DNA from: Paracoccaceae bacterium
GTDB taxonomy: Bacteria; Pseudomonadota; Alphaproteobacteria; Rhodobacterales; Rhodobacteraceae
Direction: 5' to 3'
Assembly (NCBI GenBank): GCA_002400675.1
Contig: NVQY01000201.1
Coordinates: 1 to 7,270, forward strand
DNA: 7,270 bases
The notes below the pieces were generated by a model. That model was given only the letters and a program-made list of their open reading frames with translations, made no database searches and was not told the origin of the DNA. Below are positions 1-6,321 of the stretch, piece after piece. How positions within the stretch are numbered: position 1 is the first letter of the stretch; every line of letters starts with the position of its first letter. The translations under genes were made by a program, and so were the position numbers.

Positions 1-512
1 TTGCCGATACATTCCTGCCGCGCGAGGGCTGGCGCGACCTGATAGAATTACTTGAGGCCAGCGGCGATGCGGCACTTGTCGCGCGCCACGCGGTGGCCCC
101 GCCAAAGGCGGCGATGCAGGATCACCTTGATCTGATCGACCGGGTATTTGCGTGTGAAACGCTGGGCGACATCACCGCCGCGTTGCGTGCTGAGGCCGGG
201 GATTTCGCCGGAGCTGCGTTAAAGGCCATATCACGAAACTCTCCGCTTTCAATGGCTTGCGCGGCGAAGGTCATCCAGAATCTACGCGGGTCGGGTGGTG
301 ATATCCGCGCGGCACTGACGCTGGAATACCGCTTTACTTATCGTGCCATGGAGATGGGCGATTTCCTTGAAGGTATCCGTGCACAGATCATCGACAAGGA
401 TCGCAATCCGGTCTGGAAACATAGCGATGGTGTGGTTCCGGATCAGGCCATCGCGCAAATGCTGGCCCCGCTAGGGGACGCCGAACTGAATTTTGCATCA
501 AGGGAGAAGAAC
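1..512 (+). CDS. 3-hydroxyisobutyryl-CoA hydrolase, C-terminal part; no stop before mmsB
   Basis: Enoyl-CoA hydratase/isomerase-superfamily protein that hydrolyses 3-hydroxyisobutyryl-CoA to free 3-hydroxyisobutyrate in cytosolic valine degradation. The gene enters from the left edge, so only about 170 C-terminal residues are seen and the catalytic N-terminal half is outside. The reading frame starts at base 3 (ADTFLPREGW...). Recognition rests on the C-terminal block typical of this subfamily: NSPLSMACAAKVI, LEYRFTYRAM, DFLEGIRAQIIDKDRNPVWK, and an ending close to APLGDAELNF. The protein would be expected to stop near bases 492-510, but the frame has no stop: ASREKN (495-512) leads straight into the ATG of mmsB. 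The product is therefore either a natural two-enzyme fusion or a stop-loss allele. GTG 93 lies inside the domain and is not a plausible start. The family call is firm; the substrate follows from the family and from the neighbouring mmsB. Confidence 0.85.
501..506 (+). promoter_or_regulatory. Ribosome binding site of mmsB inside the fused frame
   Basis: AGGGAG lies 6 bases before the ATG at 513. It is itself read as codons in the continuous hydrolase-dehydrogenase frame. Its presence suggests mmsB was, and perhaps still is, initiated independently, which favours recent stop loss over an ancient fusion. Confidence 0.65.
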
Positions 513-1385
513 ATGAAAATCGGATTTATCGGTCTGGGCAACATGGGGGCGCCCATGGCCGCCAATCTGGCCGCTGCGGGCCATCAGGTGACCGGCTTTG
601 ACATGGCAAGCGTCGCGGTGGACGGGGTGAACATGGCCGCCTCGGCCGCCGAGGCCGCCAGTGGCGCGGATGTGGTGATCACCATGCTGCCCAACGGCGC
701 GATCTTGCGCAGCGTCGCGGGCGAAATCATCCCCACCATGCGCAAGGGGGCGACGTTTCTGGATTGCTCGACCGTGGATGTGGACAGCGCGAAGGTCGCC
801 TCGCAAGCCGCTGAAGATGCGGGGTTATTGTTTGTTGATGCGCCGGTTTCCGGGGGCGTCGGCGGGGCCTCGGGGGGCACGCTGACCTTTATGGCGGGCG
901 GCACGGACGCGGCCTTTGCCAGCGTCGAACCGTTGTTTGACATCATGGGACAAAAGGCGGTGCATTGCGGCGTGGCCGGGGCCGGTCAGTCGGCAAAGAT
1001 CTGCAACAACATGATCTTGGGCGCGACCATGATCGCCACCTGCGAAGCCTTTGCGCTGGCGGACAAGCTGGGGCTGGACCGGCAGAAAATGTTCGATGTG
1101 GTCAGCACCTCGTCCGGTTATAGCTGGACCATGAACGCCTATTGCCCGGCGCCGGGTGTGGGGCCGACCTCGCCGGCCGACAATGGCTATAAGCCGGGGT
1201 TTGCCGCCGATCTGATGCTTAAGGATCTGCGCCTGTCGCAACAGGCCGCCGCCAGTGCCGATGCGGACACGCCCATGGGCGCGCTGGCCGCCGCGCTTTA
1301 TGCCCGCTTTGTCGAAGAAGAGGACGGCACCGGTCAGGATTTCAGCGCCATGTTGCCCCGGTTCGAAAAGCGCGGGCACCAATAG
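513..1385 (+). CDS. mmsB: 3-hydroxyisobutyrate dehydrogenase
   Basis: NAD-dependent oxidation of 3-hydroxyisobutyrate to methylmalonate semialdehyde, the valine-pathway step after the upstream hydrolase. The protein is 290 residues, full length for the family. The N-terminal Rossmann domain carries GLGNMG (residues 7-12). The substrate-binding segment DAPVSGGVGGASGG lies at 109-122, and the catalytic lysine is K162 in GAGQSAKICNN. The C-terminal helical domain includes KDLRLS (237-242) and ends DFSAMLPRFEKRG. The ATG at 513 is chosen because MKIGFIGLGNMG is the canonical N-terminus and AGGGAG (501-506) sits 6 bases upstream. The same frame is open through to the hydrolase, so this protein could be made both alone and as the second half of a fusion of more than 460 residues. 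The TAG stop is at 1383-1385. Function is confident; expression as a separate chain is inferred from the ribosome binding site. Confidence 0.93.
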   Translation: MKIGFIGLGNMGAPMAANLAAAGHQVTGFDMASVAVDGVNMAASAAEAASGADVVITMLPNGAILRSVAGEIIPTMRKGATFLDCSTVDVDSAKVASQAAEDAGLLFVDAPVSGGVGGASGGTLTFMAGGTDAAFASVEPLFDIMGQKAVHCGVAGAGQSAKICNNMILGATMIATCEAFALADKLGLDRQKMFDVVSTSSGYSWTMNAYCPAPGVGPTSPADNGYKPGFAADLMLKDLRLSQQAAASADADTPMGALAAALYARFVEEEDGTGQDFSAMLPRFEKRGHQ

Positions 1386-1401
1386 CCCCGCCTGTAAACG
1401 C

Positions 1402-2550
1402 TTACCCCGCCCCTTTTGGGGGCGGTAACGTCCCGGTTTTATACGGCGTCCAGTCTTTGATATCCGGGTAATATTGCCGCCGCCACGCCCGTACCTTGGG
1501 GTTGAACACGCGCCGCCACACCGGCGGCACCATCGCCAGCGCGGTCATCGGCGGATAGCCGGTCGGCAGTTGCGGCACCTGCGCGTTGTCATAGATCTGC
1601 AACAGCGGATAGCGGCGCATCGGGTGCACATGGTGGTCGGCGTGGCGTTGCAGGTTGATCAGCAGCAACCCTGAAACATGATGCGCCGAATCCCACGAAT
1701 GATGCGGGCGCACCGGTTCATATTTGCCGTCCCCGAGATATTCGCGGGTCAGCCCGTAATGTTCGACGTAATTGGTCAATTCCAGCTGCCAGACCGCGAC
1801 AATGGCCTGAAACGCAAACAGACCGATCCCGGCCCAGCCGCCAATCATATAGGCCAGCATCAGGAAAAAAGCCTGCAACGCCAGATACTTCCAGATCGGA
1901 TTTGACAGATGCCACGGTGACCGCCCCCGGCGCGCAAGCAACGCCTTTTCCGCCCGCCACGCCGACCCCGGCCCCTGCCACAGAACCCGTGGAAACACCC
2001 GCAGAAACCCCTGATTATAGCGCGCCGTCACCGTATCGCGCGGCGTGCCCACATAGGGGTGATGCACCAGCAGATGCTCGGTACGAAAATGCCCATAGAG
2101 CACCAGCGCCAGCAAAAGATCGCCCAGATTACGTTCAATCCGGCTGGGCTTGTGCATCAGTTCGTGGGCATAAACGATGCCAACGGTGCCGGTGGTCACG
2201 CCGATGCCAAACATGATGCCAAACACCTCAAGCGTCGAATAACTGGCAACCCGCGTCAGATACCACAGCGTGCCAAACACCAGAACGAACTGGATCGGGA
2301 ACCATATCCAGGTGAGCAGACGGAACCAGAAAAGCGCCTCGTCCGGGGTGTCCGGGTCCGGGTTGGTTAGGTTGCGCCCCAGAACCATGTCGAGCAGCGG
2401 CATCAGAACCCAGCCAAACAGCGGGATCAGCCAGATGGTCCAGCCGCCTTTCAGTACCGCCAGCGCCACCAGCGGGACAAATATCAGGGTCAGCCAATAG
2501 GGCCATGCGTGCAGCGGCGCATAGGCGGGGATATTTGTGGTTGCGGTCAT
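1402..2550 (-). CDS. AlkB-type membrane non-haem di-iron monooxygenase (alkane 1-monooxygenase-like)
   Basis: Inner-membrane di-iron hydroxylase of the AlkB/xylene monooxygenase family, which inserts oxygen at terminal C-H bonds using electrons from rubredoxin. The protein is 382 residues, close to the usual ~400. Hydrophobic segments lie at about 18-34, 38-57, 83-99, 106-127 and 223-256. Histidine ligands form the family boxes: HELMH (129-133), EHLLVHH (158-164), NYVEHYGL (260-267) and LQRHADHH (300-307). The second box differs from the usual AlkB form EHxxGHH, with V in place of G, so a divergent subfamily and a non-alkane substrate are possible. It is translationally coupled to the upstream P450: its ATG (2550-2548) overlaps the P450 stop in ATGA, and only a weak AGG lies 7 bases before it. 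No rubredoxin or rubredoxin reductase is in the window. Family confident; substrate unknown. Confidence 0.87.
   Translation of the reverse strand: MTATTNIPAYAPLHAWPYWLTLIFVPLVALAVLKGGWTIWLIPLFGWVLMPLLDMVLGRNLTNPDPDTPDEALFWFRLLTWIWFPIQFVLVFGTLWYLTRVASYSTLEVFGIMFGIGVTTGTVGIVYAHELMHKPSRIERNLGDLLLALVLYGHFRTEHLLVHHPYVGTPRDTVTARYNQGFLRVFPRVLWQGPGSAWRAEKALLARRGRSPWHLSNPIWKYLALQAFFLMLAYMIGGWAGIGLFAFQAIVAVWQLELTNYVEHYGLTREYLGDGKYEPVRPHHSWDSAHHVSGLLLINLQRHADHHVHPMRRYPLLQIYDNAQVPQLPTGYPPMTALAMVPPVWRRVFNPKVRAWRRQYYPDIKDWTPYKTGTLPPPKGAG
1407..1425. terminator. Possible hairpin at the convergent mmsB/alkB junction
   Basis: A 7-base-pair GC stem (CCGCCCC, 1407-1413, with GGGGCGG, 1419-1425) encloses a 5-base loop TTTTG. 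The left arm begins 21 bases after the mmsB stop, and the hairpin overlaps the last codons of the AlkB gene. On the plus strand only a weak T-rich stretch (GGTTTTA, about 1435-1441) lies further downstream, and on the minus strand there is no T-run. It could act as a shared terminator or processing stem for two converging transcripts, but part of the symmetry may simply be the Pro/Gly codons of the AlkB tail. Confidence 0.3.
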
Positions 2551-3983
2551 CTCTCAACCTTTTTGTTGCTTTGCGGGGCGTGGCGCGGGATCAGGCGCAG
2601 GTGGATGCCGTCGCGCGCGCGCACGGTCAGATGGGCGACCGGCACCGGGTCGCGGCCCTCAACGCGTTCAAACCGAAAGGCGCGCACCAGCATCGACAGC
2701 AACAACGTGCCCTCGGCCATGGCAAACGCCGAACCGGGACACACGCGCGGCCCGGCAGAAAACGGGATATAGGCGCGGCGCAGGCAGTCCTTGCCGTTGG
2801 GGGTGTCAAAGCGGTCCGGGTCAAATTCGTCCGGGCGCTCCCACAGGCGTTCGTGACGGTGCAGGTGCCACGGCGACAGGATCACCTGCGCACCGGGTTT
2901 CACTGCACGCCCGCGAAAGGTCTCGGGGCGGGTCGCCTCGCGCACATACATCGGCACCGGCGGGTAAAGCCGCATGGTTTCACGGAACACCGCGCGCGAC
3001 TGGCGCAGCTTTGACAGGGTGGAAAAGTATATCTTGTCCGGGTCGGACGCCGCTTGCGCCTCAACCGCCAGCTTTTCTTGCCACTCGGGGTAAAGCGCGA
3101 GCAAATACAGCGCCCAGCCCAGCACCGCCGCCGAGGTTTCATGTCCCGCAAGGAAAAAGATCGCCACCTGATCGGTCATTTCCTGTTGGTCGAACACCTG
3201 TCCGGTTTCAGGGTCCGGGGTGGTCATGATCTTGGTAGCCAGATCGTCAGGGGCCATGCCCACGGCAATCTCGCGGGCGCGCGCATCGGTCAGCCGGGCA
3301 ATCAGATCGCGGATGGTGCGCGCAGTCCGGCGGGTTTTGCGCGAATGAAACCGTGGAAACCAGTGCGGCAAGGGCAGGACGGCGGCAATGTTGGCCACCG
3401 GCTGCGCCTGTTGATGTTCGCGAAACGCGGCAAAGGCAGCGGATGCGGTTTCGTCCTCTATCGGAATGGAAAACAGCGCGCGGAAAATTACGTCCATGGC
3501 CAGATGGCTGGTGTGGCTTTCGATTTCCACCGGGGCACCGTTGGCCAGCGGCAACAACCGCTCGACCGCCGCCACGCCGCTGTCCCACATGACGGGGAAC
3601 ACGCTGCGCAAACGGCCGCCTTCAAAGGCCGGGTCGATGATCCGGCGCTGATGTTCCCACAGATCACCGTTCGAGATAAACACCGACTCGCCCAACAGCG
3701 GCTTCAACCCAACCCGGATGCGTTCCGATTTGGGGAAATCGCGCGGGCGCCCCTTTAGCACCAGTTCCACCAGTTCGGGATCGTTGCACAGGTAAGAGCG
3801 AAAGAACGGCGTGCGCATTTCTGCCATCCATGCGCGATACAGGCGGGCCGGTTGCGCCGACAGGATATCCTGTCGGAACAGCTTGAAATACGTCCAGATC
3901 GAAACCTTGCCCCGGCGCGCCTGTGGTTTCGGAGGCAGCCCGGGGGGCGGTCGTTTGGTCATGCCGGGTCCGTCGTCAAACAC
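2547..3983 (-). CDS. Cytochrome P450
   Basis: Haem-thiolate monooxygenase of 478 residues, at the long end for a bacterial soluble P450. Visible hallmarks: C-helix WEHQRR (109-114), I-helix oxygen-activation motif AGHETS (279-284), K-helix ExxR as ETMR (335-338), PDRF (389-392), and the haem loop FSAGPRVCPG (408-417) with proximal cysteine C415. There is no clear transmembrane anchor and no fused reductase or ferredoxin domain, so it must draw electrons from elsewhere. The sequence looks more like the CYP4/CYP102-type group than like CYP153 alkane hydroxylases, but I cannot assign a CYP family by eye. The GTG start at 3983 is chosen because GAGGTG (3994-3989) precedes it by 5 bases; ATG at residue 8 (3962) is an alternative. 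It is first in a two-gene unit with the overlapping AlkB gene and is preceded by a palindrome-containing promoter region. Confidence 0.92.
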   Translation of the reverse strand: MFDDGPGMTKRPPPGLPPKPQARRGKVSIWTYFKLFRQDILSAQPARLYRAWMAEMRTPFFRSYLCNDPELVELVLKGRPRDFPKSERIRVGLKPLLGESVFISNGDLWEHQRRIIDPAFEGGRLRSVFPVMWDSGVAAVERLLPLANGAPVEIESHTSHLAMDVIFRALFSIPIEDETASAAFAAFREHQQAQPVANIAAVLPLPHWFPRFHSRKTRRTARTIRDLIARLTDARAREIAVGMAPDDLATKIMTTPDPETGQVFDQQEMTDQVAIFFLAGHETSAAVLGWALYLLALYPEWQEKLAVEAQAASDPDKIYFSTLSKLRQSRAVFRETMRLYPPVPMYVREATRPETFRGRAVKPGAQVILSPWHLHRHERLWERPDEFDPDRFDTPNGKDCLRRAYIPFSAGPRVCPGSAFAMAEGTLLLSMLVRAFRFERVEGRDPVPVAHLTVRARDGIHLRLIPRHAPQSNKKVER

Positions 3984-3988
3984 GTCTT

Positions 3989-3994
3989 CACCTC
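3989..3994 (-). promoter_or_regulatory. Ribosome binding site deciding the P450 GTG start
   Basis: Read on the minus strand, GAGGTG stands 5 bases before GTG 3983-3981. This good Shine-Dalgarno match supports the GTG over the internal ATG seven codons later. Confidence 0.6.
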
Positions 3995-4038
3995 GCCTGT
4001 TACCCCTTCAGACCTTCGGCCAAGGGATCGGCGTGTCA

Positions 4039-4052
4039 TTGACGAGCGTCAA
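4039..4052. promoter_or_regulatory. Perfect inverted repeat, Crp/Fnr-like operator candidate
   Basis: TTGACGAGCGTCAA is a perfect 6-base inverted repeat with a 2-base centre, in the non-coding gap upstream of the P450-AlkB pair. Its centre is about 62 bases before the P450 start codon. It fits the shape of Fnr/FnrL-type boxes (TTGAT-N4-ATCAA), with C/G replacing T/A at the fifth position of each arm. On the minus strand the first arm, TTGACG, also resembles a -35 hexamer, with a poor -10 (GATCCC, 4029-4024) 17 bases further on. It may therefore be an activator site or a repressor site overlapping a promoter. The symmetry is seen; the binding protein is inferred. Confidence 0.45.
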
Positions 4053-4055
4053 GTT

Positions 4056-4065
4056 TTGCCGGCAA
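4056..4065. promoter_or_regulatory. Second perfect palindrome beside the first
   Basis: TTGCCGGCAA is a fully symmetric 10-base palindrome, separated by 3 bases from the inverted repeat at 4039-4052. On the P450 strand it lies just upstream of that repeat, and a further TTGCC half (4070-4066) precedes it. The pair could form a compound operator. Alone, a 10-base GC-centred palindrome may arise by chance in DNA of this composition. Confidence 0.3.
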
Positions 4066-4122
4066 TCGGGCAAGTGATCCGCATATGCCATAGGTTTGCA
4101 GCAATAGGCCGCGCGGGTGCCC

Positions 4123-6318
4123 TTACCCCGCCTTTACGGCGGCCCTGGTGGCGCGAACGATCTCTTGGGTTGACGGCAACGTCGCGCCGTAAGCCGGCCC
4201 TGTGGCGATAAAGCAATCCTCGGCTGTCACCCGCGACACCCGGCCCCGACCGGCCTCGGCAAACATCGCCATCAGCGCCTCGCTTTGCGATCCAGTGTGG
4301 CGGCATTCGTCAACAATCACCACCTGCGCGCAATCCTTGGTCGCCTGCAACACCGCGTCCTGCGCCAACGGGGCCAGCCAGCGCAGGTCAATGATCCGCG
4401 CCTTGATGCCGGATTTGGCCAACACCGCCTGCGCCTGTGTGCACAGATACCGGCCATTGCCGTAGGTGACAAACGCCACATCGCGCCCCTGCCCGTGCAC
4501 CCCGACCTGCCCCAATGGCGCGACCTCTCCGGCCTTGGGAAAGGTCCGCATCCAGCCGCCATCGCCGGCCTCGTGCAAATCGCGCATCGGATACAGCGCG
4601 ATCGGATCAACCATCACCACCACGCGCTGTTCCTCGCGCGCCAGGCGCACCGCCTCGCGGTACATTAATACCGCGTCCAACCCGTCCGACGGACAGCCAA
4701 TGATCAGCCCCGGAATATCGCGCAGCACTGCCAGCGAATTGTCATTATGGAAATGCCCGCCAAAGCCCTTTTGATAGCCAAGCCCGGCAATCCGCAGCAC
4801 CATCGGATTGCTGAATTGCCCGTCCGAGAAAAACGGCAAGGTCGCCGCCTCGCCGCGCAATTGGTCCTCGGCATTGTGCAGATAGGCAAGAAACTGAATC
4901 TCTGGCATCGGGATAAAACCGTTTTGCGCCAACCCGATAGCCAGCCCGAGAATGCTTTGTTCATCCAACAGCGTGTCAATCATCCGATCCGCGCCAAACC
5001 GCGCCTGTAGCCCCTTGGTGACGCCGTAAACACCGCCCTTGCGGCCAATATCCTCGCCCATCATGACGATTTCGGGGTGCGACAACATCAGGTCACTTAG
5101 CCCCAAATTGATCAGCTTGTTCATCGGCTGCGGCACGGCTTGCGCACGCATGTCGGCGCTGCCAAAACTGTTGATACGCGCGGTGTCCGATGGCGTATTG
5201 CGCTTGGCTACAGAGCGTTTTGGCGGGATCAGCGCGGATTTGACCTGTGCGGCAGTTTGCAGATGTGGGCGCTGCACGGCGCGTTCGGATTCACTTTCAG
5301 TACGCGCCCAAAGCTCTTGATATTCCTTGATAATATCCTCTGTCGACGCGACCCCTTCGGCGATCAACCGGGCGGCGGTATGGATCAACGGATCGTCCCG
5401 CTCGGCGGCCTCGATCTCGGCCATCGGGCGATAGGCGCTTTCCACATCCGGGCCGGCATGTCCGTAAAGCCGCACGCACCGCATGTGCAGCGCGACCGGT
5501 TTGCGCAGGCCCCGCGCATGTTCAACCGCCCGGCGCGCGGTCAGATAGGTATCAACCACATCCAACCCGTCGCAGGTCATATAGGTCAGACCGGGGCGCG
5601 ATTGCAAAACGGCCGCAACCCAGCCTTTGGGTGACTTGGTGGAAATGCCTATGCCATTGTCCTGACAAAGAAATATCAACGGCATCGGCGCATTTTGCCA
5701 CGCGGTCCAACCCGCACTGTTCAACGCGCCCTGCGCGGTCGAATGGTTCAGCGAGGCATCGCCAAAGCTGCACAGAACCACCGCATCGCGGGCATACTGC
5801 CGTTCCAACGGGGCCACGCGGCGGGCAAGACCAACCGAATACGCCGCCCCAACCGCCTTGGGCAAATGGCTGGCAATGGTCGAGGTCTGCGGCGGAATGC
5901 TAAGCGCTTTGGACCCCAGCACCTTGTGACGCCCGCCGGAAATCGGATCATCGGCGGCGCAGGTAAAGCTAAGCAGCATATCGCGCAGCGGATTTTGCCC
6001 CGGCACCTGCCCCGCACGGGCAATCTGAAACGCCGCGTCGCGATAATGCAGAAACGCCGGATCGTCGGGGCGCAACGCATGGGCAATCGCCGCATTCCCC
6101 TCGTGACCGGACGAGCCGATGGTGTAGAACCCCTGCCCTTTGGCCTGCAATTTGCGCGACATCCGGTCCAGATGCCGCGACATGACTTGCGCACGAAACA
6201 GCGCCATAAGGTCGCCGTGGCCTAACCCCACGTCCTTGGCTGACCCGGCGACACCGGGCAAATCGCCCGACTCAAGGCGTTTCCCGAACGCCTCATGAAC
6301 GATTTCTGCGCGATCCAT
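4123..6318 (-). CDS. Single-chain (alpha-beta fused) 2-oxo acid dehydrogenase E1 component, branched-chain type
   Basis: Thiamine-diphosphate enzyme that decarboxylates a 2-oxo acid and acylates the lipoyl group of an E2. The protein is 731 residues. The E1-alpha half (about 35-345) has GSSGHEGNAAIAHAL (68-82), HYRDAA (91-96), the ThDP/Mg motif GDA (186-188) ... DN (220-221), and YGHAGPDVESAYR (285-297) where family members carry the phosphorylation-loop region. A polar, proline-containing linker (about 345-397) leads to the E1-beta half (about 399-731), with GEDIG (421-425), DTLLDEQSILGLAIGLA (448-464), the active-site histidine region GGHFHNDNS (520-528) and DLRWLAPL (644-651). Split subunits are more usual, but fused E1 proteins are known. 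Two motif positions are unusual: GDA rather than GDG/GEG, and DN rather than NN. It starts 3 bases after the gcdH stop with only a weak AGG, so coupling to gcdH is likely. The substrate is unresolved (branched-chain 2-oxo acid or 2-oxoadipate). No E2 or E3 is nearby. Confidence 0.88.
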   Translation of the reverse strand: MDRAEIVHEAFGKRLESGDLPGVAGSAKDVGLGHGDLMALFRAQVMSRHLDRMSRKLQAKGQGFYTIGSSGHEGNAAIAHALRPDDPAFLHYRDAAFQIARAGQVPGQNPLRDMLLSFTCAADDPISGGRHKVLGSKALSIPPQTSTIASHLPKAVGAAYSVGLARRVAPLERQYARDAVVLCSFGDASLNHSTAQGALNSAGWTAWQNAPMPLIFLCQDNGIGISTKSPKGWVAAVLQSRPGLTYMTCDGLDVVDTYLTARRAVEHARGLRKPVALHMRCVRLYGHAGPDVESAYRPMAEIEAAERDDPLIHTAARLIAEGVASTEDIIKEYQELWARTESESERAVQRPHLQTAAQVKSALIPPKRSVAKRNTPSDTARINSFGSADMRAQAVPQPMNKLINLGLSDLMLSHPEIVMMGEDIGRKGGVYGVTKGLQARFGADRMIDTLLDEQSILGLAIGLAQNGFIPMPEIQFLAYLHNAEDQLRGEAATLPFFSDGQFSNPMVLRIAGLGYQKGFGGHFHNDNSLAVLRDIPGLIIGCPSDGLDAVLMYREAVRLAREEQRVVVMVDPIALYPMRDLHEAGDGGWMRTFPKAGEVAPLGQVGVHGQGRDVAFVTYGNGRYLCTQAQAVLAKSGIKARIIDLRWLAPLAQDAVLQATKDCAQVVIVDECRHTGSQSEALMAMFAEAGRGRVSRVTAEDCFIATGPAYGATLPSTQEIVRATRAAVKAG

Positions 6319-6321
6319 AGC

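Noticed and set aside
93..95. GTG as the start of a 430-residue protein
   Set aside because: It lies inside the hydrolase C-terminal domain; the frame is open to the left edge with convincing homologous sequence before it.
825..1382. Long open frame on the minus strand opposite mmsB
   Set aside because: It is a GC-driven shadow with Arg/Gly/His-rich low-complexity translation and lies fully opposite a well-supported gene.
2537..3758. Two plus-strand open frames (2537-3229 and 3054-3758) opposite the P450
   Set aside because: Their translations show no recognisable domains and overlap a P450 with all its conserved motifs on the other strand.
4128..4142. Hairpin CCGCC...GGCGG at the end of the E1 gene as a terminator
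   Set aside because: The stem is only 5 base pairs, lies within the last codons, and has no T-run after it on the minus strand.
5695..6225. Plus-strand open frame opposite the E1-alpha region
   Set aside because: Basic, low-complexity translation antisense to conserved E1 sequence; it is explained as a shadow frame.
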